The notes under the pieces are model-generated. The model was given only the letters and a program-made list of their open reading frames with translations. It did not search any database and was not told the origin of the DNA. Made by a program: the position numbers and the translations under genes. Below are positions 37,295 to 52,516 of a stretch of 64,000 bases of DNA, one piece after another; the first letter of the stretch is position 1, and each line of letters begins with the position of its first letter. The stretch is from assembly GCA_002104945.1 (NCBI GenBank), contig MCFH01000016.1, positions 1 to 64,000 on the forward strand, in the 5' to 3' direction. Source of the stretch: Piromyces finnis (taxonomy: Eukaryota; Neocallimastigomycota; Neocallimastigomycetes; Neocallimastigales; Neocallimastigaceae).

Positions 37295-39607
37295 TTACAT
37301 AATGAATTTTTGGTTTATATCCATTAATCTACCAGAACTTAATTGTGGTTTCTGTCTGAAATTAATCAAGTGTTTTCTGGTTTCCCTTAATAACTGTAAA
37401 TAAGTTAAATCAGGATGTGCCACAAGTGTTTTAATAAAAGCATAAGACATGGCACCAGTAGATATATTATTAATTTTAGTATCTGCACTTGTTTGACTAT
37501 CTTTACAACCACTTAACATGACAACATCTGCAAATGTTGATCTAGTTTCTTCTGTTTTTTTCTTAGCCTTTTCACTGTTTTTCTTGAGTTTATCCGTCTA
37601 TTTAATGATACATAATCAAATAATTTTAAATTTATTAATATATATATTTTACCTTAATCATAAATATTAATAATAATTTATTGCTAAAAATACTCACTTC
37701 AGCTAAATCAATGACATTATTTATTGTTCCTAAAATATCACCATGCATAATACTACCTAATGTTTTATTTAATGTTTTCAGGGCTGATGGTCCTTTTTGA
37801 ATAACTAATTTACCATCATCACCATAAATATATGGAAGATCAAGGGCTGTACCACTATGGCATGAATCAAAAATAGCAGTTAAACGAACACCTTCTGGTA
37901 ATGGTCTAACCATTATTGCGTTCATTTCATCATCAACAATTTGACCACTCTTCTTATAATCAACTGGTAAGATTGTTTCATCATAACCATCTACTTCATC
38001 ACCATCTATATATTAAAAAATATTAATATGAAAATGTTAAATTATTATTTAACAAAACTCTACAAAATATATTCATAATTTACCTAAATCTTTAGTTTGA
38101 CTTCCATGACCAGAGAAATGGAAGAATAACGAATCACCCGGCTTACAATCCTTTTAATTGAAAAAAATTTAACATTTAAAAATTATTTATTATTTAATCC
38201 TATTCTTTTTTTTTTTTTTTCGTATATAGAAAGTAGTTTATTTATAATAACTTACTCTTACGAGCCATTTCATAGCCTCAATAATATTCTTTCTTGTTGG
38301 CATTTTTGATGGAATTGAAGTATCATCAGTTAACACTATCATCTTATCTGGACTATCAATAAAACCAAATCTAGTAGTGAGAAGCTAAATTTTTATATGA
38401 AAATAATTAATATATTAATAAGATTATATGATGTTTTTATAATTTCAATAAACTTACCTCCTTGACATTATTAGCATCATTAATACATCCTTTTAATTGA
38501 AATTGTTGACCTATATAGTTAATACCAACTAATAATGCTTTCTTTGTTATTATTTTTTAAAAATGTAAATTTTATATTAATATTTAAATAAGTGTTAAAG
38601 TTTTTATTTTTTTTTTAATATTAATTTATTTATACTTACTTTGTTACCTTGGCAATTTGAAATTTTGTGCTAAATATTTATATTAAAAGAAATTTCAAAT
38701 TTAACATTGAGTAAAATAAAAATAACTCATTGACTATCAACATAATAATGTAATTTAATATTATATTTATATTTTAATTTTTATTAACATAACATACTTG
38801 TTGGTAATATTCGGGTGGTGGTTGATAAAAAACTGGTGCACTATTTGGAACAGGAGCATTCCATGGTTGTTGAGAATTCGAAACATTTGGATTGTTATTA
38901 TATGGTGCAACTAAATATGGATCTCCTGGACCATTATATACTGGTTGATTTTGTGGTGGATATGGTCCAGGAACAACTAAATATGGATCCCCTGGTCCAT
39001 TATATACTGATTGTTGTCTATATGAATCATATGAACCTTGATTTTGACCATATGGATCGTAGGAAGTAGACTTTTTATATGGCTGTTGATTGTATGGAGC
39101 TGGTTGACTAAATGAACCAGGTTGAGTATATGGAGTTGGTTGACTAAATGAACCAGGTTGAGTATATGGGGCTGGTTGACTAAATGAACCAGATTGAGCA
39201 TATGGAGCTGGTTGACTATATGAACCAGGTTGAGTATATGGAGCTGGTTGACTATATGAACCAGGTTGAGCATATGGAGCTGGTTGGCTATATGAACCAG
39301 GTTGAGCATATGGAGCTGGTTGGCTATATGAACCAGGTTGAGAATATGGAGCTGTTTGAGAAATTGGTTGACTAAAAGATCCTTGTTGATTGTAAGGGTT
39401 GTATGCGCCTTGTTGTTGATAAGGATTATATGGCTGTTGACCGTATGGTCTTTGTTGATTATATGGGGCTGGTTGGTTATATGATGGTGGTTGATTGTAT
39501 GGACTATTGTTATTATAAGGGTTAAATCCTGCTAAATCCTTGGGTGGATAAGGATTATTGTTATTATTATTATAATTATTCTTGTTTGGATCAGGATAAC
39601 TTATCAT
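37295..39607 (-). CDS. MCA1: Type I metacaspase with repeated Pro/Gln/Tyr prodomain
   Basis: 576 aa in seven exons: 38798-39607, 38640-38669, 38458-38541, 38256-38384, 38084-38150, 37698-38005 and 37295-37597; reading frame closes exactly. Residues 1-270 are a Pro/Gln/Tyr/Asn-rich prodomain, including about seven 12-residue repeats of the form [12 protein letters not shown]. The p20 domain begins near [11 protein letters not shown]; catalytic His366 is in FHFSGHGSQ and Cys422 in IFDSCHSG. A p10 part follows, with [13 protein letters not shown] and [18 protein letters not shown]. Metacaspases cleave after Arg or Lys, need calcium, and act in stress, protein quality control and cell death in fungi. 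The gene appears intact; no frameshift seen. The 30-nt second exon is unusually small. Confidence 0.94.
39075..39375. repeat. 36-bp in-frame repeats in metacaspase prodomain
   Basis: About seven 36-bp units (minus strand) coding G-S-[YF]-S-Q-P-[AT]-P-Y-[ATN]-Q-[PS]. Neighbouring units differ by only a few bases. Confidence 0.92.
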
Positions 39608-40700
39608 TGTTATAATTTATTATTTTTTTTAAAAAAATTGAAAATTATATTTTTATTATTAATAATAATTTACAATTTTATTTTTTTACAGTTAACAAAT
39701 TTTTTAACTTTACTGTCTTAATGAATATTTTTTTTTCTTTTAATTTGTAAAAAAAAAAAATTACGCTTTGTCGTTTTATCAAAACGTGAATACTTTTATT
39801 ATAAGCATATAATAAAAAAAAAAGATTAATTGTATCTTTTTTTTTTTTTTTTATATGTTTATAATAAAAAATAATAATATTTTATTTTTTCTTTTTAGTA
39901 AGATTAACTATTTTTTTTTTAATATCCCTCATTAAATATCACACAAAACTTTTAATATATAATATATAGGATTATATTATTTATATATTAATTTAATTTA
40001 AATATATTATATTTTAATATTATTTTAATATATCATTGATATATAAATTTAAAGAATCAAAAATTTTTCAACATCTGTCAAAACTAATTTCAATTAGTTT
40101 AACTCAATATTAAAAAATAATTATGTATGATATAATATTCTATTTTACACTCTAATTAAACGTTATGCATTTAAAAAAAAGAATATTGTAATTTTTTTTT
40201 TTAAAAAAAAAAGCATGTTTATAATAATTATAGTATAAATTAATTTTATTTTTATAATATAAATTAATCAAAATCGAATAATTAAAAATTTAAAAATTTT
40301 TAAAAATTATTGACATTTACCTTAACCTCTCAATTAATAATTTAACCAACCTATGAACTAAATAACTATAAATAAGAAATTAACTAAATAAATAAAAATT
40401 AGGATTAATAAATATTCATTATAATGAAAATATTAAAATGCTCTTTTATTAATAAATGCTAATATTTATTTTTTTTTCTATCTTCATTAAAATTATTTAA
40501 TATATTATATTTAATTCATTTAATAATTTTTTGTGGCATAGTAAGATAATAATAAAAAATTTTGTTCTTTGGTTAATTGAAGCTATACCACTTTCTTCTA
40601 TTGAAAATATGTATAAATAATTTTCATTTTTCTCTATTAAAATTGTTTTTTTTCCATTAACAAAAATCGAAGTAATTTTATTATTTTAATTATTAACTAA
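39608..40700. other. Divergent intergenic region
   Basis: Lies between the metacaspase start (minus) and the small ORF at 40701 (plus), so it likely carries promoters for both. AT-rich; no element recognised. Confidence 0.6.
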
Positions 40701-41000
40701 ATGATTACTGATAATTCAACTCTATCCAACACACTTTTAATTCTTTCTGCTGGTGATAATAATGGAAATATAATTAAAGATGAAAATGGAAAGTTTCTCG
40801 CTGTAAGCGCTACAACAGATGGTCAAAAACTTACTATTGTAGATGTAATTCCAAGTTTAAAGAAAATTTACTTATATAATATAAATAACCCTAATGTTGA
40901 AAATATAGTAAATAATCAATTCAAAAAAGTATATTTTGCTGCTATGAATGTTTATTCTAGTTCTTTGAATAAATATTCCAATCTTCTTCCGTTATTTTAA
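40701..41000 (+). CDS. Small hypothetical protein (99 aa)
   Basis: An open frame whose codon use looks like the neighbouring genes (GGTGATAATAATGGAAAT-type codons), unlike random AT-rich frames nearby. The sequence (SNTLLILSAGDNNGNI, ENGKFLAVSATTDGQKLTIVD) is soluble and mixed in composition, with no signal peptide, membrane helix or known motif. It may be a gene on its own or the last exon of a longer gene. Family not recognised. Confidence 0.45.
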   Translation: MITDNSTLSNTLLILSAGDNNGNIIKDENGKFLAVSATTDGQKLTIVDVIPSLKKIYLYNINNPNVENIVNNQFKKVYFAAMNVYSSSLNKYSNLLPLF

Positions 41001-42114
41001 TATATCCATTATGTTAAAAATAATATTAATATATATTTGTAAATTTAAAACTAAATAAAAACATACTTCTATATAAAGAAAGATTTCATTTTCTAAAATT
41101 ATATATTAAATAAATAAAAAAAAAATATAAAATAAATGTACTAAAATATATATAATATAATTAAATAAATAACATTTAAAACAATGTACCTTATATAGTT
41201 TTAATTCTAATTTTATATAGATAATAGAAAAATTTTACATAAATAATTTCTTTTTTTATGTCATCGAATTAATAAGTATAAGATTCGTTTTATCAACTTC
41301 TCTCTTTTCTTTTTTTCTCTTAATATTGAAACTTACACCTTTTAACTTGGAAAATTCTTTTTATTAAAAGTTTATTAAATCATTGGAATATTCTTTTACA
41401 TTTAAGAGTAAAACATGCTATTATTATTTCTATTCAAGTAATAATGAATGTTCAATGCTAGGTTTGTTAATGTCACAGTTTGTCTATTGCCTATCCTTTT
41501 TTTTTTCTGTATTGAGTTATGATTAATTATAAATAGTAAAGAGTTATATTTTTGTATAAAAAATAAAAAAAATCATAATGAATATAAGAATTGTAAAGTA
41601 CTTTTTATAATTATCTATTTAATATTTTTGAATGCTAAAGAATGCCTGTTTTGTCTATTATGCCATAAGTAAAAAAGTTTAGATGTTTTTACTTTTTAAT
41701 AAAAATTAAATCCACAAATAGAAAATTTCCAAAAGCAAACAAAAAATTAATAAATAAGGTTTGGTTACACAGAAAGAATTTTTAAATATATTATTTAATA
41801 GAGTTTAATATACTATTTATTATATATTAATAAATACACAAAGAAAAAAAAGAATATTAAAAATTTCAATTAGAATGATGATAAAAATTCCAAAAAAAAA
41901 AAATTTAATTTTAAAATAAAAAAATAAAAAAATAGAAAAAAGTAAAAAAAAAGAAAATCAATTGATGAAATTCAATAATAATAATAATAATAAATAATAA
42001 ATAATAATATTTCTTTTTTTATTTTTAAAGAAAAAAATCAACATATAAACATTAAAAGAAAAAACAATCTTCAAAATACTTTTTATTTAAAGAAAGTTTA
42101 AATAATTAAAAAAA
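41001..42114. other. Gene-free AT-rich region
   Basis: Upstream of the double-dockerin gene. AT-rich, with a short AAT/TAAATAA block at about 41974-42008; no gene recognised. Confidence 0.6.
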
Positions 42115-43116
42115 ATGAGATTCACATCAATTCTTTTAACAACTATTTTAATATTTGGTATAACTTATGCTGAAAATGATTATGAACAAGATATTTCAGG
42201 TGAAACTGAACAAGATTTAAATAATAATTTTCTAGAATATGAAGAACAAAATTTAAGTAAACCACCAGATTATACCGAACAAAATTTAAGTAATGATTTT
42301 GTAGAATTGACTGAAAATAATAAGCCAATTGAAGTTATAGAAGCTGAGCAAAAACAAGAGGCTGAACAAGAAGCAAAAGAAGAAGAAGAAAAAAAAGAAG
42401 AGAAACAAGAAAATGAAGACGATGAAAAAAAAGAAGAAAAAGGTTATTATTTTTAGAACATAGTTGTTAAATACATTTAAATATAGTCATTTAAACTTAA
42501 ACACAATATTATTAAAATTTAATTATAATGGAAACAAAATTAAAGTTTCGTTAAATTTACATTTAGAATACTTAATGAGGTTTATTAAAAAAAAAATTAA
42601 GATTTAATGTTGTTATTTTTTAAATTATAAATTTTGTAAAATAACAATCAGTTAAATTAATCTTTCATTTAATTATATTATATATATTTTTATTTTTTCA
42701 TAATATATTTCTAATACAAATATACTAATATATATATATATATTTATTATAATTATATAAAAGAATGTTGGGCAAAAAAATTAAATTATCCATGTTGTAA
42801 AAAAGATAATTGTATGAAATTTTATGTAAATGATGATGGAGCTTGGGGTTTTGAGAATTGGAAATGGTGTGGTATTGATACAGAGTATTGTGATATAAAA
42901 GCAAAGGAATGCTGGGCCGAAAAATTAGGTTATAAATGTTGTCCAGACGATGTATGTACAACACTTCATAGTGACGCTAACGGAGAATGGAGTATTGTAA
43001 ATGATGAATGGTGTGGTATTATTTCTTCTCTATGTAAACGTGAATTTAGAACAGCACAAAAACCACCTGTAAAACTTCCATTACCTAAACCAACTGGATG
43101 GAATATAAAATTTTAA
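42115..43116 (+). CDS. Secreted protein with two fungal dockerin domains and no enzyme domain
   Basis: 226 aa, two exons: 42115-42442 and 42764-43116, joined by a 321-nt phase-1 intron (donor GTTATT is unusual; acceptor AAAAG). The first ATG opens a signal peptide (MRFTSILLTTILIFGITYA). Residues 20-80 have short EQ-N/D-rich repeats (EQNLS..), 85-109 is a charged Glu/Lys/Gln stretch likely helical. Then come two CBM10-type fungal dockerins: about 110-147 (ECWAKKLNYPCC, WGFENWKWCGI) and about 157-196 (ECWAEKLGYKCC, WSIVNDEWCGI). Fungal dockerins bind cellulosome scaffold proteins. With no catalytic domain this may be a cap, linker or competitor in the complex (inference). The intron interrupts just before the first dockerin. 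Confidence 0.88.
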
Positions 43117-43835
43117 TAGAAAAACTCAATGACTATAAATTAAATCATTATTTTTTTATATTTTTATAATTAATCAATTATATGTATAATCAATGATTAA
43201 TAATGCAACAACAACAACAACAACCATAATACCAACAATAAAATTTTAAAAAAAACTAGATTTAATTAAGAGTATTAATAATTTTTTTTTTCTATATAAG
43301 CATATTTTATCAATCAAATAAAAAATAAACAAACAATAATAATTCACTTTTAACTTTTAAAATAAAATCATTAATATATTATTAATATTTTAGACAGAAA
43401 CAAAACAAAACAAAAAATAATAATGATTTAAGTAATATTATAAAAAATAAATTATTATGATTATAATTTTTGTAATATTATATATATAAATTATATATGA
43501 TAGTATAATAGAATAAGCTAGCAACGATACTATAGCAAATATTTATAAGAATATTTTTAAAAGTGATATAGTATACAACAATTATTAATAATAATAAGTA
43601 TGAATAAATAATAATTCATTATTTTATCTTCTTTTAAATAGAATAATTATTATTTAATAAAAAGTTATATAACAAATACACCAACAAATTATTAGTTCAA
43701 GATTTATTATTGATTTTGTTTTTGATTTACATATTTTGTTTTTTTTTATATTTATATTTTATTTTTTATTTTATACATGTTATACTATTTATTTATTTAT
43801 TTTTTTTTTTTAATCATATAGAGTAATTTTTAAAA

Positions 43836-43870
<35 letters not shown>

Positions 43871-44273
43871 ATTTATGTAAATTCTAAATAGGTTTATTTT
43901 TTTTATAAATCTATTATATATATATATATATATATGCTTTTTTATCTAAACTTTGAATAGATGCCATTTTTTTTTTTTTTTTACAATAATCAATATCATA
44001 AAAAAATATACATTATAATTTATTTTTTTTTTTTTTTAAATTTTGTTTAATTATAATTATAGGTGTATTTTGATAATTATAAATTAATAATTAGAATATA
44101 AAATTTATGGCTATTAATTATATAAGATATATTTTATTTTTAAATTATTTATAGATAATTGTATATATTTATATTTATATATTAAATGAATTGCAAAAGA
44201 ATAGGTTTTTTTCTTTTTTAATATTATTTAATTTTTTTTTTGTTTTGTTTTTGGAGGGATTGGAAAATGGAAA
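43117..44273. other. Convergent gene-free region
   Basis: Between the 3' ends of the double-dockerin gene and the giant CotH gene. AT-rich with T runs; no element recognised. Confidence 0.65.
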
Positions 44274-47200
44274 TTAGCTGTTGGTTGAGGATAAAACATT
44301 TGAAGTATAGATCTTACATTTATTACCTCTAGTATAAATAAAATCAGCAAGATCGTAGGAAGAACGTTGATCACTACCTTTATGTCTATAGGTCATACTC
44401 TTTTGGAAATCACTCATGGTAAAGATCTTAACTTTACCTTCTTTGTATGGAATGTTTAAATTTCTGATAGAATCAGCATTCCATTCAACTTCATCCACAA
44501 TAAGTTCACCTAATCCATTAAGATAAGTTTCTACGTTGGCAAAATCATAGGTTGAATAAAGAATATCATCTAAAATTTGATCATATCTCTTCTTGATCTT
44601 TGGATGACGTAATAAATTATTAGTGAAGTAGTGTTCATAGATAGTTTCATTATAATTCACCCATGTGATACAATCATCCATAAAGTTATTTGGATTAAGA
44701 GATTTTAAGTCGTAGGAACCTACCATCGATTGATCAAAATCGGTTGGAATGAAGTGATAAATATCTCTTTCAGGATTGTAGTAAAGAGCAGTATTACTAG
44801 AAATTAAAAAGAAGTTATCTAATGGAAGAATTAAAGTATCAATTGCTAATGCTCTAAGAGTAGTTTCTACATCCAAGAATTGTTCAAGAACACTCACCGA
44901 GAATTCAGAGGTATCATCCTTGTATGTGTTAACCCATTGATCATATAATTTAATAAACTTCATAATGGGTCTGTAAAGAGCTCCTTTGTCTTTCTTTTCA
45001 TCATAATCTTCAGCTTCATATTCATCAATGACATAGTTACTTCTTTTGTAATCTTTATAATTATCTCCTACATATCTTAAATCGGCATACGGTCCATTTG
45101 GTGTTGAGGAACATAAATTATAGGTAATACCGATTTTAGCCTTGGCATCTCCATGAATATTAGCTCCAATCCATCTCTTACTAGTGGTATCAGAAATTAA
45201 GTATAAACCATAAATATCTCCATTTATGAAAACTCGAGCATAAGCTCCTTCATGAGTTGGAACACCAACAGAATTATATAATCTAGTAGCAAACTTTTCA
45301 CGTCTAAGAGATTTATCATTTGCCATTGCTCTTAATTTGAAAGATTTTCTACCAAAGAATTTTTTATTATTTAATTTAACACCCCAAGTTAACTTTTTAA
45401 ACATACGACTTGTAAAACCAATGACTTTAATTGAACCTTCATCGTGTAAGGTATCGTCTGGTGAAATGATATGGATAGTACAGTTAGCAATATTATTGTT
45501 AGTTTTTGATGTATATTTAATAAATGGAGAACCCGTTAGATTTTTGTAGCCAACTTCTTCACATTTGGCATAGAAATTATAAATTACATTATCTGGTATT
45601 CTTGGGAATTTGTCAGTATCCATACTGTAGGTATTGGTAAATGGACTTGGTGGTTCAGTAATGTCAACATTTTTATTTTTTCTGTTGTAAACTTCATTAA
45701 TTTTTGAGATTTCGCTAGAATAAGTTCTTGAAAAGGATTCTTCTTCAACAACTTCATTATTTTCATTAAGAGCAACATACTTATATTCGGTAATAGGTTC
45801 ATCTTTAATACTTCCAGTAAATAATGGGAAGAGTTTATTTTTTAATGGAATAACCCTGCCATTAGCTTTAACACCCATAGAATAACCTTCACCTAAAATT
45901 GAAACAACATTAAATTTATACTTTTGGGTTTGTATTTCAGTTGGAATTTCAGTTTCAGTTTCAGTTGGAACTTCGGTTATTGTAGAAATCTCTGTTTGTG
46001 TCTCTGCAGGAATTTCAGTTTCAGTTTCAGTTGGAACTTCGGTTATTGTAGAGACTTCTGTTTGTATAATTTTAGTTTCAGTTTCAGTTGGAACTTTGGT
46101 TATTGTAGAGACTTCTGTTTGTGTCTCTGTAGGAATTTCAGTTTCAGTTTCAGTTGGAATTTCAGAAGAAAATGAAACGACTGAAGAATAATTAGAATTT
46201 TTAAATACATCTTCTGTGGTATCAACTTCTGAAGTATAAATTTTACAGTAATTACTTCTCACATCAACAAATTCCCAAAGTTCATACGAATTACGGTGTG
46301 TTTTGGAATGTTTGTAATTCAAATTTTTTTCAAAATCTTTCATAGTAAATGTAGTGATAATTCCTTGATATGGAATATTTAAATTATCAACTGAATCGAT
46401 ATTCCATTGAACATCATCTCTAATAAGATCGGCTAAATGTACAAGATAGTTTTGAATAGTTTTGGAATCAAAAGTACTACGAACAATTTCTGCTAAAATA
46501 ATATCATATCTTTTTTTAATTAGTGGATGCTCTAATAAATGATTGATAAAGAATTGCTCATTTTTATTGCCTTTGTAATTCGCCCATGTTATGCAATCTT
46601 CAATGTAATTTTCCGAATTAAGTGAAGAAATACTCCACGATCCTACTAATGATTGATCAAGTTCATATGGAATGAATTGGTATAATCCTTTTTCGGCATT
46701 ATAGTAAAGTGCTGTGTTACTACTAACTAACCAGAAATTATCTAATGGAATAATTAAAGTTTCTACTGCTAATAATCTAAGAGTGGATTCAACATCTAAG
46801 AATTTTTGAAGTGCTTTTACAGATTCAATGGAAGTATTATTTTGGTACACCTCCATCCAGTCATTATATAATTTTGTAAATCTAATTAATTCAGTAAATT
46901 GTGATGAATGATTTAGATTATTGCCTAGTGTTTTGATTTCATAAACACCATTTTCATAGTTAGAATAATCTTCTCCTAAATACTTAAAATCGGCAAATGG
47001 TCCACTTGAAGATCCATTTAATTTATAATAATTGTTTCCAATTTTAGCATTTTCACTTCCATGAATAAAAGCTTTTATCCATTCCTTGGTTAAGTCATCA
47101 GATATCATGTAGAGACCGTAAGCATCATTATTAATAAAAAGTCTTGCAAATGCTCCTTCTTGAGTTGGAACATTAACAGCATTATACAATTTAGTTGCAA

Positions 47201-50200
47201 ACTTTTCACGCATAAGTGAATTATCATTAGCTATACCTTTCATTTTAAGTGATTTTCTTCCTAAAAATGGTTTTTCCTCTAAAGAGATGATCCATGAAAG
47301 TTTTTTAAATCTACGAGGATTGTATCCGTATAATTTCATTGAACCTGTACTTTCGAATGTATCATCAGGAGAAATAATGTGAATAGTACAATCCATAGAT
47401 AAATCATTAAAGGTTTTCTTTCCATTGAAGAATGGAGAAGAAGACAAACTAGAGTAACCTTCTTTATCACAATTAGCATAAACATTATAAATTACATTAT
47501 CTGGAATTGGCTTGATATTTTTTGAGCCTAATGGATAAATTTGTTCTAATGGAATTGGAAGATCCAAAACTTCAGCTTTATTATTTTTTCTATTATACAC
47601 TTCGTTAATTAAAGAAGTTTCTTCCGAATAAACTCTTGAAATTGATTCCTTTTCAACAATTTCATTAGCTTTATTAAGAATTACATATTTATATTCAGAA
47701 ATATTTTCACCATTAATAACACCGGTAAATAATGGGAAAAGAGTAGAATTTAATGGAATAATTTTTTCACCATACATCACTCCTATCTTATATTCTTCAC
47801 TCATTAAAGATACAACATTAAAGTTTTGAGAATCTGAAATTAAAGATTCAGTTGGAATTGGAACATCATTTTCAGTTTTAGTTGGTGATTCAGCTTCAAT
47901 TTCAGTTGAAGTTTCAATTTCAATTTCAATTGGAGTATCAGTTTCAGTTTCAATTGGAGTTTCAGTTTCATTTATAATGGATGTTGTGGTTTCAGTTTGA
48001 ATTTCAGTTTGCGTTTCAATTAGTACCTCAGTCGTTTTATTTTCATCTTTAGAGGTTGTAGTAATAAATCCTTTTTTTTCTCCAATATTAGTGTTATCAG
48101 AAGTATCAACATCATTAGTATATTCTCTGCAATAATCACCTCTAATATCAAAGAATTCTTTAAAATCATAGGATGAAGAAATAGAAGCACCTTTAACATA
48201 TGTTTTGGTATAACTTTTATCAAAATTTTTTAAATTGAAACTCATAACTTTTCCCTCATATGGAATATTTAAATTGTCAACAGCATTAACATTCCATTCA
48301 ACATCATCTCTAATAAGTTTTGCAACATTTTGAACATAATCAGTTATTGTTTTAGAAGCATAAGTACTACGAAGAGTTACAGCTAAAATAATATCATATC
48401 TTTTTCTAATTTGTGGATGTTCTAAAAGATGATTTATGAAGTAATGCTCAAATTTACCTTCGTCATTATTAGCCCAAGTAATACAGTCCTTGATGTAATT
48501 AGAAGCATTAAGGAAACTTACTTCCCAAGAACCTCTAAAAGATTGATCAAAATCATATGGTATAATTTGGTAATTATCTCTTTCTGGGTTATAATAAAGA
48601 AGGGTATTACTCATAATTATCCAAAAGTTATCTAATGGTAAAGTCAAAGTATCAACAACCATAGCCCTAAGGACAGATTCAATATTAAGGAATTTCTGAA
48701 GTGCTTCAATAGCAGCATCACTATAATCATTTTGATAAGTTCTAACCCATTCGTCATACAATCTAGTGAATTTTATTAAAGGAGTCCATTTTGTAGATTC
48801 ATCATTAGGATCTACAGCATCTTTTTCATATTCATCAATTTGATAGCTACCACTTTTTTTATATGATTTATAGTTTTCGCCTAAATATTTTAACTCAGCA
48901 TATGGTCCATTTGGTGTAGAAGAAATTAATGTATAGGAAAAACCAATCTTGGCTTTTTCATCTCCATGAACGTATGCACCAATCCATCTTTTATTGAGAC
49001 TATCAGTAAGTAAGTATAAACCATAGATATCATCATTAATAAAAAGTCTTGCATATGAACCTCCAACAGTAGGTACGTCTAATGAATAACAAATTTCAGT
49101 GGCAAGTTTTTCACGCATAAGAGAATAATCGTTTGCAATACCTCTTAATTTCATAGATTTTCTTCCATTAAACTTTTTACTATTTTCATTAAATTTTATG
49201 TTCCATGAAAGTTTTTTATATAGACGACTTCCATAACCAATTAAATGAACACTACCTTCACCTTGAAAAGTAGAATCAGGTGAAATAATATTAATAGTAC
49301 ATGGTATATCTAAATTGTTTCCACCACTTGATAAAAATGGTTGTGTTGTAACATTTTTATACAATATTTCATCACATTTTAAATAAACATTGTAAATAAC
49401 ATTATTTGGTAATTTTTGAAGCTTTTTTGAACCCATTGGAAATAATGGTATTAATGGTTTTGGAAGTTCAGGAATATCAATAGATTTATTTGTTCTTTTA
49501 TTTTTCAATTTTTTAAAAATAAAAATAAATAATTATTAATATTCGATATTGAACACAACTATTGAAAAATAAATAATTTAATATAAAAAATAATTTTTAT
49601 ATTTTTTATATTTTTATTTTTTACTCTAGAGTTTAATATTGTTAATAAATAAGTTAAAAAAAATATTGTTATATAGTTTTACCTATTATATACTTCATTT
49701 ATATTTGACATTTCATCAGAATATACTCTTACAATACTTTCCTCTTCGATAATATTATTTTTATTATCAAGAGCTACATATTTATATTGATTGATACTAT
49801 TTGCTTCAACTTCACCTTTAAATACTGTTAAAAAGAATTTATATTAATGATGGCGTTATTAAGTAAGCCAAAATTTTAATATAGAATACAGAATAAAAAT
49901 TGTCAATATTTCTTATATTATAAAATTCTCAAAGTTATATATTATTAAAGATACTCACATGGAAATAGTGTTGATTGTAATGGTACTACGTTTTCATCAT
50001 ATTTAACACCCATAGAATACCCTGTTCCTAAAATTGATACAACATTAAAGTTGTATTTTTTTGCTTTTTTAAAATTTTTAAAATAATAATAGTTTTTATT
50101 TAAATTAGATTTTTTTTACATTTTATTTTTATTAAAAAGAAATTAAATATATAAAAGGAATCATTTCATTTAAATAATGTACCATTGCAAAATGCAAATA

Positions 50201-50240
50201 ATGTTGTTGATAAAACAATTCCGAAATTTTGAATTTTCAT
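44274..50240 (-). CDS. Giant secreted protein with three CotH kinase-like modules (1841 aa)
   Basis: Four exons: 50183-50240, 49959-50063, 49683-49824 and 44274-49494 (phases 1, 1, 2), 1842 codons with stop. Exon 1 is a signal peptide (MKIQNFGIVLSTTLFAFCNG). The rest is three repeats of an ~80-aa domain (FNVVSILGTGYSMGVK..EVYNR) plus a ~430-aa CotH domain, separated by Glu/Thr-rich linkers (TETETEIPTETQTE). CotH hallmarks recur: KKLSWNIKF, GRKSMKLRGIAND, MREKLATE, YARLFINDDIYGLYL, and a C-terminal YC(R/K)xYT motif. The Asp motif is YDFDQS in module 1, YELDQS in module 2 and TDFDQS in module 3. CotH domains are atypical kinases in bacteria; substrates in anaerobic fungi are unknown. No dockerin or CBM was seen. 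Paralogue of the gene at 52517. Confidence 0.9.

Positions 50241-52516
<2,276 letters not shown>

Noticed and set aside
49495-49508. Apparent start of the 1841-aa CotH protein inside its long frame
   Set aside because: It needs a TTG start in a splice acceptor region; upstream exons supply a true ATG, signal peptide and a matching phase.
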